From the NCBI GenBank assembly GCA_037318855.1, contig CP134874.1, forward strand, positions 3,162,598-3,226,597: a stretch of DNA of 64,000 nucleotides, written 5' to 3'. How positions within the stretch are numbered: position 1 is the stretch's first letter; each line of letters begins with the position of its first letter. The position numbers and the translations under genes are program-made. The notes beneath the pieces were generated by a model. It searched no databases and was not told the origin of the DNA. It saw nothing but the letters and a program-made list of their open reading frames with translations. The DNA comes from Candidatus Sedimenticola sp. (ex Thyasira tokunagai). Lineage in GTDB: Bacteria > Pseudomonadota > Gammaproteobacteria > Chromatiales > Chromatiaceae. This document shows, one piece after another, positions 56,602-64,000 of the stretch.

Positions 56602-58083
56602 ATGCATGTCGGCAAGCTCGTTTTTTCACAGATTATCGACCACCTGCCGATGCACACCTTTCGGCGATGTGTCACCCGCTACCATGGCAACCGTTACAAA
56701 AAATCTTTCTCTTGTCTCGATCAGTACCTCTGCATGGCTTTTGCGCAGCTGACTTATCGCGAAAGCTTGCGCGATATTGAGGCCTGTCTGCGAGCACAAA
56801 GGGACAAGCTGTACCATATGGGCATCCGTAGCAGTATATCCAGAAGCACTCTGGCGGATGCGAGCGAACGCCGAGATTGGCGTATCTTCGCAGACTTTGC
56901 CCATGCACTGATTCGCATAGCCCGACCACTATATGCTGACGAAGATCTTGGTCTCGAACTCGACAATACAATCTACGCACTTGACGCATCCACCATCGAC
57001 CTATGCTTGTCAGTCTTTCCGTGGGCATTCGCTGATCGCCATGGAAGGCTGAAAGCCGAGGCGATTAGTCCCCGATAGGCGTAGGCGCGGTTGTATGGCC
57101 GGAATTGCGACCGGCAGGGAGCGATGTAGGGCATACAAGGAGTGCATCCGAAACGCCGTAGAGTCATTGCGGGAGTCATGATGGAGTAGTGCACAAGCAG
57201 CTTTGCTGCAATGTGCAATACGGAATCGTGACGTACGCAGGACGGTCGGGGCATAACGGCTGTCGCGTAGGCGAGTCGATTTTGGAGACTTGGATGTCCC
57301 AAAATCTTTCACGAGGTAGCGACACGCTTGGTTTCGTTCCACCAAGTCTGCCGTCAAACTCCACACCTTGCTGGATCTTCGGGGCAACATCCCGACCTTT
57401 ATCCACATTTCTGACGGCAAGCTCCATGACGTCAACGTTCTCGATATCTTGCTACCCGAGCCTGGTGCCTTCTACATCATGGATCGCGGTTATGTGGATT
57501 TCGAACGACTCTTCGCTTTGCACATGGCAGGGAGTTTCTTTGTCATCCGCGCCAAATCCAATACAAAGTACAAACGCCGCTACTGCACCCGGCGGACAAA
57601 TCTGGCGGAGTGCAGTGTGATCAGACCATCGTGCTGACCGGGGTCAATACGGCAACCGGCTACCCGCAGTCACTACGGCGTATCAAATACCATGATGCCA
57701 AAACTGGAAAAACTTTCAATTTCCTGACCAACAACTTTGCCATTCCAGCGCAGACAGTGGCTGATCTCTACCGGTACCGTTGGCAGGTTGAGTTGTTCTT
57801 CAAATGGATAAAGCAACATCTACGTATTAAATCGTTCTTTGGCACTTCGGAGAACGCAGTAAAAAGTCAGATCTGGATTGCCATCTCTGTGTACGTGCTC
57901 GTGGCCATTATCAAGAAACGGCTCAACATCGACGCAGATCTCTACACAATTCTACAGATCTTGAGCTTGACCTTATTCGAGAAAAGCTCATTATTTCATA
58001 TGCTTACTGAATCAGAATTTATAAGCGATGATAGCGATATGCCTAACCAACTGAATCTATTTAATAATTTCCCCGGACACTAG
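56602..58083 (+). pseudogene. IS4-family transposase, interrupted by a ~300-bp insert
   Basis: An N-terminal part (56602-57027) begins MHVGKLVFSQIIDHLP and reaches YALDASTIDLCLSVFPWA, containing the first catalytic Asp. The second part resumes at about 57332 with FRSTKSAVKLHTLLDL, then IMDRGYVDFERL (second Asp) and YRYRWQVELFFKWIKQ (Glu). An additional frame shift is visible near 57590. The two halves are adjacent in the intact family protein. Everything between is foreign, so no full transposase is made. Confidence 0.85.
57028..57331 (+). ncRNA. Candidate structured RNA element inserted in an IS4 transposase gene
   Basis: A GC-rich insert interrupting the transposase, with no reading frame of interest but nested complementary stems: ATCGCC (57035) with GGCGAT (57060) enclosing GGCT-GAA-AGCC; GGCGT (57078) with ACGCC (57153) enclosing TTGTATG (57091)/CATACAA (57132), which in turn encloses GCCGG (57098)/CCGGC (57111); GCAC-AA-GCAGC-TTT-GCTGC-AA-GTGC (57191-57216). 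Such nested stems are expected of a structured RNA, such as an omega-RNA/HEARO element without its nuclease gene, but I cannot confirm a family. No group II intron start or domain V was seen. Confidence 0.4.
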
Positions 58084-58109
58084 TGAAGAAAATTATAGCG
58101 CCAACAATA

Positions 58110-58142
58110 GAAAAAGGGGGAAACAATATCCCCCCTTTTCCA
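58110..58142 (-). terminator. Rho-independent terminator after the CcoM-like gene
   Basis: The minus-strand stem AAAGGGGGGATATTGTTTCCCCCTTTTT has a T-rich end. It lies 20 bp past the stop of the 40-aa peptide gene, just outside the IS4-family element. Confidence 0.75.
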
Positions 58143-58161
58143 TATGGCTTAAACGTGCTAA

Positions 58162-58284
58162 TTACTTGTGGCTGTTAGCATCCTTATCCATAAGTGACTT
58201 AATCTTGAACATCAAGAAAACAAAAACAACCAAGGCTATCGCAACTGAAGCGATGGATCCCCAAAAAACTGCGTCTAAGTGCAT
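58162..58284 (-). CDS. 40-aa single-pass membrane peptide, CcoM-like
   Basis: MHLDAVFWGSIASVAIALVV begins a 40-residue protein ending KDANSHK, with one membrane helix and a short polar tail. AGAGGA lies 7-12 bp upstream of its ATG. Size and location directly after ccoP resemble the small accessory subunit CcoM of Pseudomonas stutzeri cbb3 oxidase, but homology is not shown by sequence alone. A hairpin between ccoP and this gene and a terminator after it are consistent with a small separately translated gene. Confidence 0.6.
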   Translation of the reverse strand: MHLDAVFWGSIASVAIALVVFVFLMFKIKSLMDKDANSHK

Positions 58285-58306
58285 AACTAGATCCTCTTTG
58301 TATTAG

Positions 58307-58341
58307 GAGCTACCGGAAGAGAAGCTCTTCCGGTAGCTCTA
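58307..58341 (-). promoter_or_regulatory. Hairpin between ccoP and the CcoM-like gene
   Basis: GAGCTACCGGAAGAG and CTCTTCCGGTAGCTC form a 15-bp perfect stem with a short loop. No T-run follows, so it is probably an mRNA-processing or stabilising structure rather than a strong terminator. Confidence 0.5.
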
Positions 58342-58366
58342 TATAGCAACAGCTAGTCAACCGCTG

Positions 58367-59209
58367 TTACTGACCACCAGTCAGGTCTTTGACGTAGACA
58401 GTCAGCTTCTTGATCTCATCCTTGGAGAGACGATTACCGAAGACAGGCATCTCAGCCTGACGGGTCTGGCTGTCGGAAGCATCATTTACACCATGAGTAA
58501 TAGTATATTTGATACTTGCCAGTTGATCCTCTTCTGCAAAGCGCCAGATCTTATCGGTCAAGTTGGCTGAACCTAGGATATGCATACCCTTGCCTTGAGG
58601 TCCATGACAAGCGATACATCCCTTTGCCGTAAAGAGCGGGTTGGCAGTGACCGTACCGGCCATGATGTCCTGAGCCAGCTGATCAATCTCAATACCAGAC
58701 ATGATCTTGCTGTTGGAAGTCATGATGCCCTTACGACCATTGGTGATAGTCTGCTCTACAGCTTCAACAGAACCACCAAACAACCAGTCATCATCCACCA
58801 ATACAGGGAAGCCTGGGCCACCCTGACCTTTTGAGCCGTGACATGATGCACAGTTGTCACCAAACAGCACTTTTGCCGCTGCCAAGGTGTAACCTTTCAG
58901 ATCGGGGTCAGCCAATATCTCGGCAGCAGACTTGTCCTTGATACGAGCCTCATATTCAGAGCGCGCTTCAACAACCTCACTGAGCCCCTCTTTATACTCG
59001 CCAATCGAAGTCCAACCCATGATGCCCTTGGTGTAACTGGTGATACCAGGAAACATGGGATAAAGGATGGCATAAACGACAACCCAAGCCATAGAAGCCC
59101 AGAAAGCCAGCATCCACCAATTCGGGGGCGGGTTATCCAACTCCCGAATATTATCATCCCAGATATGCCCGGTATTATTTTCGCCCGGAAACGGATTTTT
59201 ATCCGACAT
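58367..59209 (-). CDS. ccoP: cbb3 cytochrome oxidase diheme subunit CcoP
   Basis: The 280-aa protein starts at the ATG at 59209, preceded by GGAG eight bases upstream; a frame extending to 59221 is less likely. An N-terminal membrane segment (WWMLAFWASMAWVVVYAIL) is followed by two c-type heme sites, CASCH (about 120-124) and CIACH (near 200). Accepts electrons and passes them to CcoO/CcoN. Overlaps ccoQ by 11 bp. Confidence 0.97.
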   Translation of the reverse strand: MSDKNPFPGENNTGHIWDDNIRELDNPPPNWWMLAFWASMAWVVVYAILYPMFPGITSYTKGIMGWTSIGEYKEGLSEVVEARSEYEARIKDKSAAEILADPDLKGYTLAAAKVLFGDNCASCHGSKGQGGPGFPVLVDDDWLFGGSVEAVEQTITNGRKGIMTSNSKIMSGIEIDQLAQDIMAGTVTANPLFTAKGCIACHGPQGKGMHILGSANLTDKIWRFAEEDQLASIKYTITHGVNDASDSQTRQAEMPVFGNRLSKDEIKKLTVYVKDLTGGQ

Positions 59210-59411
59210 TGTTATCTCCACTATTTATCTGTTCATCGTCCAACGGGATAAACCTTTTTGACTCCAGTCTATCCCGGTTCTTTGGACGCAGGACGTAAGC
59301 GTACAGCCCTACCATCAGGAGAAAGATGACCACTGTCAGGATGGTACCCACCCAGTCATTTGTGGTCATCGCCGCCCAATCGGTACGGAAATAGTCAGTA
59401 AGACTACTCAC
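59199..59411 (-). CDS. ccoQ: cbb3 oxidase small subunit CcoQ
   Basis: The 70-aa protein has a single membrane helix ([21 protein letters not shown]) and a charged C-terminus. GTG start overlapping the end of ccoO, with AAGG upstream. Stabilises CcoP in the complex. Gene order ccoNOQP confirms the identity. Confidence 0.9.
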   Translation of the reverse strand: MSSLTDYFRTDWAAMTTNDWVGTILTVVIFLLMVGLYAYVLRPKNRDRLESKRFIPLDDEQINSGDNNVG

Positions 59412-60093
59412 GGTAAGCCTTGCTTTCGTCCAGTTTCACCATGGTGCCGAGGACCTGCAGGAAGGCGACCATTGCATCTTCCTCGGTTTTACCTTCTACC
59501 AACCCTGCTGCCTCCTCGATATCCGCTTCCGTATAGGGAACGTTTATCATAGCAAGACCACGCATATGCGCTTGGATGGTAGCACCATCCACCAGGTTGT
59601 CTTTCAACCAGGGGTAGTTAGGCATAACCGATTCAGGAACAACCGAACGTGGTGCACGCAGATGTTTACGGTGCCAATCGTCGGAGTATTTCCCACCTAG
59701 GCGAGCGATATCCGGTCCAGTACGTTTGGAACCCCACTGGAATGGGTGGTCGTACATAGACTCAGAGGCCAGTGAATAGTGACCATAACGCTCTTTCTCA
59801 TCGCGGAATGGACGGATCATCTGCGAGTGGCAGGTGTAACAGCCCTCGCGGGTATAGACATCACGGCCTGCAAGCTCAAGTGCGGTATAGGGACGAACAC
59901 CGTCGCCCGCTTTCCAATCACTCATGCTCTTGTCGCCTCTCTGCCAGACGAGTTCAGGTGCTTTGTTATGCTCCATTGTATCGTCGAGGTAGAACAGGGG
60001 GACGATTTCCACCAAGCCACCGACTGAGAGCACAATGGCGGTAACGATGGTAAATCCCCAGACATTTTTTTCTAGGCTTTCTTGAAGTGCCAT
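59404..60093 (-). CDS. ccoO: cbb3 cytochrome oxidase monoheme subunit CcoO
   Basis: The 229-aa protein has an N-terminal membrane helix ([21 protein letters not shown]) and one heme c motif CYTCH (C85, C88, H89) followed by SQMIRPF. Located 16 bp after ccoN. Confidence 0.97.
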   Translation of the reverse strand: MALQESLEKNVWGFTIVTAIVLSVGGLVEIVPLFYLDDTMEHNKAPELVWQRGDKSMSDWKAGDGVRPYTALELAGRDVYTREGCYTCHSQMIRPFRDEKERYGHYSLASESMYDHPFQWGSKRTGPDIARLGGKYSDDWHRKHLRAPRSVVPESVMPNYPWLKDNLVDGATIQAHMRGLAMINVPYTEADIEEAAGLVEGKTEEDAMVAFLQVLGTMVKLDESKAYRE

Positions 60094-60109
60094 TTTGATA
60101 ACTCCTTGA

Positions 60110-61543
60110 TTAAGCAGTGGCAGCGGCAGTACGTGCCGTCTGCACGGTGCCCTGAGAGTTAGCTTTGAGGACGGTCATAATAATGTTGAAGACCATCAAC
60201 ACAGCACCAGCCAGGAAGATCATGCCACCAATAGCGCGCATGGCGTAATATGGATGCATCGCTTCCACTGACTCTGCAAAGGTGAATGCCAGAGTGCCGT
60301 AGTCGTCGTAGGCACGCCACATCAAACCCTGCATGATACCGGATACCCACATAGCAACAACGTAGACAACCGTACCGATGGTGGCAGTCCAGAAGTGGGC
60401 GTTGATCAGCTTGGTAGACCACATCTCAACATGGAAAACCTTGGTCATCATATGGTAAAGGGCACCAATACCCACCATGGCAACCCAGCCCAGTGCACCG
60501 GAGTGTACGTGACCAACGGTCCAGTCGGTGTAGTGAGAGAGTGCGTTGACCGTCTTGATGGACATGATCGGACCCTCAAATGTCGACATGGCATAGAACG
60601 CCAGAGACATAATCAGGAAGCGCAGAACATAGTCAGTACGCAACTTGTCCCATGCACCGGAGAGGGTCATCATTCCGTTCACTGCGCCACCCCATGAAGG
60701 GATAATCATAGCGATAGAGACAGCCGCACCCAGAGAACCGGTCCAGTCAGGCAACGCGGTGTACTGCAGGTGATGAGCACCCAACCATACGTAACCAAAC
60801 ATCAGAGCCCAGAAGTGGATCACGGAGAGGCGGTAAGAGTAGACCGGGCGACCTGCCTGCTTCGGTACGAAGTAGTACATAATGCCCAGGAAACCCGCCG
60901 TCAAATAGAAACCAACTGCGTTATGCCCCCACCACCACTGAATCATGGCATCTTGTACGCCAGAGAAGATTGAGTAGGATTTGAACATGCCAACAGGAAT
61001 GGCAAGGCTGTTAACCACGTGCAGGTAGGTGATCATCACCATCATGCCAAGGAAGAACCAGTTGGACACATAAATGTGCGAACTTTTCCGTGTAGCAAGC
61101 GTCATGATGAAATTGATCAGGTAAGAGAGCCAAACCACCGCAATTGCGATATCGATAGGCCACTCAAGCTCAGCGTACTCCTTACCACCTGTCAAACCGA
61201 GAGGCAGAGTAATAACCGCAGAGACAATGATCAGGTTCCAACCCCAGAAGGTGAACCATGCCATTTTGTCGCTCCAAAGGCGAACACCACAGGTACGCTG
61301 TACGCTGTAGAAGGCTGTCGCCATAAGTACGCATCCGCCAAAGGCGAAAATGACTGCGTTAGTATGAAGCGGACGAAGACGCCCGAAAGTAAGATATGGT
61401 ATATCGAAATTCAAAAACGGCCATGCCAGCTCCGAGGCAATGTATACCCCGACTAAAGCGCCTACTGCTAGGTAGACTGCTGCCATGACGGTGAACCAGC
61501 GTACAACGTCAAAGTTGTACTTCTGTTCAGCTGTGGCGTCCAT
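60110..61543 (-). CDS. ccoN: cbb3-type cytochrome c oxidase subunit I (CcoN)
   Basis: The catalytic subunit (477 aa) has about 12 membrane helices; the heme-copper histidines occur in [25 protein letters not shown] and [17 protein letters not shown] segments, and the C-type-specific loops are present. It starts at the ATG at 61543 ([14 protein letters not shown]), preceded by GGGGGG, rather than at 61573. First gene of ccoNOQP. Confidence 0.98.
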   Translation of the reverse strand: MDATAEQKYNFDVVRWFTVMAAVYLAVGALVGVYIASELAWPFLNFDIPYLTFGRLRPLHTNAVIFAFGGCVLMATAFYSVQRTCGVRLWSDKMAWFTFWGWNLIIVSAVITLPLGLTGGKEYAELEWPIDIAIAVVWLSYLINFIMTLATRKSSHIYVSNWFFLGMMVMITYLHVVNSLAIPVGMFKSYSIFSGVQDAMIQWWWGHNAVGFYLTAGFLGIMYYFVPKQAGRPVYSYRLSVIHFWALMFGYVWLGAHHLQYTALPDWTGSLGAAVSIAMIIPSWGGAVNGMMTLSGAWDKLRTDYVLRFLIMSLAFYAMSTFEGPIMSIKTVNALSHYTDWTVGHVHSGALGWVAMVGIGALYHMMTKVFHVEMWSTKLINAHFWTATIGTVVYVVAMWVSGIMQGLMWRAYDDYGTLAFTFAESVEAMHPYYAMRAIGGMIFLAGAVLMVFNIIMTVLKANSQGTVQTARTAAATA

Positions 61544-61769
61544 GGACCCCCCCTTTGTATTATGGGCTAACAACTAATATTTACATGAATTCATGAATAT
61601 GAATTCCCCCACTCAAAATCCCCAGAAATCTCATCTTGAGTGCGGCATATAACACTCCATGGCCTGATAAATGTCAAGTTAAAAACAATAAAAAACCTCA
61701 TAAAAATTATGTATAGAGAATTTGTAACGCATTGATTTATATAAAATCTATAAATGGCAACTGAGTTAA

Positions 61770-61783
61770 TTGCGGTAGATCAA
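61770..61783. promoter_or_regulatory. Candidate FNR/ANR-type box upstream of ccoN
   Basis: TTGCGGTAGATCAA matches the FNR consensus TTGAT-N4-ATCAA at 8 of 10 conserved positions. It lies 227 bp upstream of the ccoN ATG. cbb3 operons are typically anaerobic/microaerobic FNR-type controlled, but the half-site mismatch leaves this uncertain. Confidence 0.4.
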
Positions 61784-61926
61784 TAAATACTAATAATCTT
61801 ATTGACCATCCAGACCGGCTTGGATTAAGGCTGTCACAGCGAGTAGGCCCCCCTCTGTCAGGATAGTTGTCCACCCGGTAGGATGGGACTTCAATAACCA
61901 ATGAGAGTGGGCATAGAGAGCAATAA

Positions 61927-62444
61927 ATGGGTTATCCAAAAGAGCGGAAAGAATCGGTACTGGAAAAAGATGCTGCCGCCGAACAATAAAACGATACCAG
62001 AGATATCCAAGGAGGAAGGGATCTGCGAAGGCACGCTGTACAACTGGAGAAAAAGCAGCCCGTGCTGAAGGGCGATTGATGCCTGATGGAGACAGCACTC
62101 CCACCGGATGGAGTGCCACAGATAAGTTCACAGCGGTTGTTGAGACTGCACCAATGAATGAGGCTGAGCTATCCGCTTACTGTCGTGAGCGTGGACTGTA
62201 TGCCGAACAGATCGGTGAGTGGCGAGAAGCCTGTGAACAAGCGAATGACTGGGATCGAAATCAGAACAAGCGGTTAAAGGATATCCGTAAAGTGGATGAG
62301 AAGCGGATCAAAGAGTTGGAGCGAGATCTTAACCGCAAAGAGAAAGCGCTAGCTGAAACCGCAGCCCTACTGGTTCTGAGAAAAAAAGCCCAGGCGATCT
62401 GGGGGACGGAGAGGAAGAATGATCAATGTCCCAGATCGCCGTAG
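61927..62444 (+). pseudogene. IS3-family orfA, frameshifted
   Basis: Begins MGYPKERKESVLEK at 61927, then a one-base insertion in an A run near 61965 shifts frame to MLPPNNKTIPEISKEEGIC (the transposase HTH), a second extra A near 62053 shifts it to AARAEGRLMPDGDSTPTGW, and the rest runs in one frame to the stop at 62442. The product would be the DNA-binding and leucine-zipper half. Confidence 0.8.
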
Positions 62445-63484
62445 AGCTGTTGAATTGATCGAAGAAGCGGTAGGTGCCGGTGCATCAGCGCAAAAAGCCT
62501 GCGAGGTACTGGAGATCAGTCTGCCGCACCTATAAGCGCTGGACTGATGGTGATGCGGTCAATGCCGATGGCCGACCGGATGTTAAACGCCCAGAGCCCG
62601 CGAACAAACTGAAACCGGAGGAGCGACAGCAGATCCTGGAGACGTGTAATGAGGAAGCATACCAAAGCCTACCGCCATCACAGATCGTACCGGCACTGGC
62701 CGACAAAGACACCTATATCGCCCGAGTCCAGCTTTTACAGGGTACTGAAGGAGGAAGATCAGTTGCATCGCCGTGGGAGAGTGCAAGCACCGAGGCGAGT
62801 GAGCAAGCCAGCGGCTTACAAGGCTACAGCCCCGAATCAGGTATGGAGTTGGGATATCACATTCTTGGCAACGACCATCACCGGAATGTTCTACAGGCTT
62901 TACCTAGTGATGGACATCTACAGCCGCAAGATTGTCGGGTGGGAAATCCACGAAAATGAGACAGCTGATAATGCCTCGCTGTTGATCCGTAAAGCCTGCC
63001 TGACGGAGGGTATCCATGAACGTGGGCTGGTGCTTCACTCTGATAATGGATCACCGATGAAAGGTGCAACCATGCTGGCGACACTGCAAAGTTGGGTGTA
63101 GTGCCGTCATTCAGTCGCCCTTCGGTGAGCAACGACAACCCCTATTCTGAGAGTTTGTTTGGGACAATGAAATACACACCGGCATTTCCGTCGAAACCGT
63201 TTGAGAGCTTAGATGCTGCGCGTGACTGGGTTTACAATTTCATTCGCTGGTATAACGAAGAGCACCGTCACAGCGGGATTCAGTTCGTGACACCCGCCCA
63301 ACGTCATAGTGGTGTGGAGCTGTCGATTCTTGCGAATCGGGAGACGGTCTACGAAGCTGCAAAGCAACGAAACCCAGAGCGTTGGAGTAGAGAAACACGG
63401 AACTGGACGCCAGTCGGTGAAGTATGGCTGAACCCGGAGAATCAGGACTCGAGAGGAGCTGGAATTAGAGACGAAGCAGCGTAG
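62419..63484 (+). pseudogene. IS3-family orfB, frameshifted
   Basis: Begins MINVPDRRRAVELIEEA at 62419, overlapping orfA in another frame. Single-base changes shift the frame near 62525 (extra C), near 62723 (extra C) and near 63095 (lost A). In the correct frames the DDE core remains: WSWDITFLATTI, LHSDNGSPMKG and NPYSESLFGTMKYTP. The element is not functional as read, although decay looks recent. Confidence 0.8.
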
Positions 63485-63507
63485 AGAATTGGACAACTAT
63501 CTTGATA

Positions 63508-63731
63508 ATCGTCGAGGCAGACTGCACTAGGCTTCAATGACGGCTATGCATGGCCCATCAAGCTTGGGCTCTTCGAGGAACTCTTTAATAAGGTAGCAGG
63601 TACCTCCTAGCAGTGCGCCTGCTCGAAATAAATTGGCTATCTCTATGTTTTTCTGAATTTTTTATTAAATTACAATCATCCGCTACTCATTGTAGAAACG
63701 GTACGGCACCGTAGCGGTTATCACGGGGTAA
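63508..63731. other. Intergenic spacer, no gene seen
   Basis: Between the IS3 element and the inverted-repeat element. A short segment near 63569 (CTCTTCGAGGAACTCTTTAA) could be residue from a transposase but is too short to assign. Nothing else supported. Confidence 0.3.
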
Positions 63732-64000
63732 CTAGTGGGCCATGCGGGAAGTTCGGTAACTCACAGAGCCCCGCTAAGAGGCCAAGGTAAGGCGCGTACC
63801 GCAGGGAATGGCAAGCCCTTTCCAAGGTGCGCAACGCAGCATTGGCCTCTTAGCGGGGCTCCCTCCGGGCCAGTCCACAAGCCGGGTTGGCGGTGTTGCA
63901 CTCGTTTGAATTGGCTACGGCCAGTCCTGCACTCGTGCGCCTTGCCAATCCGGCTTGTGAACTGGCTGTGGGTTACCGAATTTTCCGCATGGCCCACTAG
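63732..64000. repeat. 269-bp inverted-repeat element, copy 2
   Basis: Nearly identical to the copy at 35695-35962, with one extra base in GGCTCCCTCCGGG. It ends in GGCCCACTAG exactly at the last base of the window. The reading frame within it is not a gene. Confidence 0.85.

Larger units (their letters stand above)
56451..58092 (+). mobile_element. IS4-family element (interrupted) with GAAAA target duplication
   Basis: Element 56456-58087. The terminal inverted repeats TTCACTACTGTCCGG and CCGGACACTAGTGAA are nearly complementary, and the same 5-bp GAAAA occurs directly outside both ends (56451-56455 and 58088-58092). The transposase would be about 1.3 kb, but an extra ~300 bp lies inside (57028-57331). 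It sits between the cco oxidase genes and ccoG, so it splits an otherwise continuous cbb3 locus. Confidence 0.9.
61856..63507 (+). mobile_element. IS3-family element, degenerate
   Basis: Inverted repeats TGTCAGGATAGTTGTCCA (61856-61873) and TGGACAACTATCTTGATA (63490-63507) are complementary at 16 of 18 positions. No clear target duplication was found. Inside are orfA and orfB of an IS3-type transposase, each frameshifted. Located just upstream of the ccoN promoter region. Confidence 0.8.

Noticed and set aside
57028..57331. Group II intron as explanation for the insert
   Set aside because: No GTGCG start, no domain V-like AGC/GAAA structure and no reverse transcriptase frame was seen.
61799..62131. 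110-codon minus-strand frame
   Set aside because: It is antisense to the IS3 orfA, whose HTH and conserved residues read clearly on the plus strand once single-base shifts are allowed.
63761..63997. 78-codon minus-strand frame in the repeat
   Set aside because: The same frame occurs in both copies of the inverted-repeat element and derives from its hairpins; no sign of coding.
1..64000. CRISPR array or prophage
   Set aside because: No regularly spaced direct repeats with spacers and no phage structural or integrase genes were visible.

Overview
The window looks like chromosomal DNA of a gammaproteobacterium with an aerobic or microaerobic respiratory lifestyle. Evidence is the gene order fimV-truA-trpFBA-accD-folC-dedD-cvpA-purF, which resembles the Pseudomonas/Chromatiales-type arrangement, together with FimV, DedD, Rof and a full cbb3 oxidase locus. 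The mixture of biosynthetic genes with several insertion sequences, MITE-like repeats and dispersed intergenic repeats resembles draft genomes of environmental or symbiotic sulfur-oxidising gammaproteobacteria, but no sulfur-oxidation gene lies here and I cannot name the species. Most genes are on the minus strand.

Region by region. 1-3.1 kb: 5' part of metZ, a secreted SurA-N/DsbA fusion and a secreted MsrA-MsrB fusion (periplasmic redox and repair). 3.5-6.5 kb: an MFS permease, then a class II glutamine amidotransferase and a TSUP permease. 6.8 kb: tRNA-Gly(GCC) with promoter and bidirectional terminator. 6.9-9.5 kb: HDOD regulator, an unknown protein and arsenite methyltransferase ArsM. 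9.7-12.7 kb: Leptospira-type citramalate synthase CimA and threonine synthase ThrC. 12.9-15.3 kb: an XRE/ScfR-like regulator overlapping a methyltransferase, then a small unknown gene. 15.3-23.3 kb: a secreted unknown protein, an MMPL exporter fused to a cyclic-nucleotide-binding domain, a YgiQ radical SAM protein, a CPA2 antiporter and a coiled-coil protein. 23.46-24.76 kb: an intact IS256-family element with a perfect 8-bp target duplication. 24.8-28.0 kb: cupin, Ada-like protein, Rof, SprT and a phosphoglycerate-mutase-like protein. 28.1-32.8 kb: hom, alaC, a Mth938-domain protein and two unknown proteins flanking a MITE.

32.9-50 kb is the conserved biosynthetic block on the minus strand: purF, cvpA, dedD, folC, accD, trpA, trpB, trpF, truA, fimV, asd, leuB, leuD, leuC, with a divergent LysR regulator facing leuC across a T-N11-A palindrome. 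LeuCD and LeuB can process both leucine and citramalate-derived isoleucine intermediates, so cimA, leuCDB, asd, hom, thrC and alaC together cover most of aspartate-family and branched-chain amino acid synthesis.

51.3-61.6 kb is the cbb3 cytochrome oxidase locus (ccoNOQP, a 40-aa CcoM-like peptide, then ccoG, ccoH, ccoI, ccoS), split by an IS4-family element. That element carries GAAAA target duplications, and its transposase gene is itself interrupted by a ~300-bp insert with nested RNA-like stems. This insert is the most unusual object in the window. 61.9-63.5 kb is a frameshifted IS3-family element. The window ends exactly on the second copy of a ~268-bp inverted-repeat element whose first copy lies between folC and dedD.
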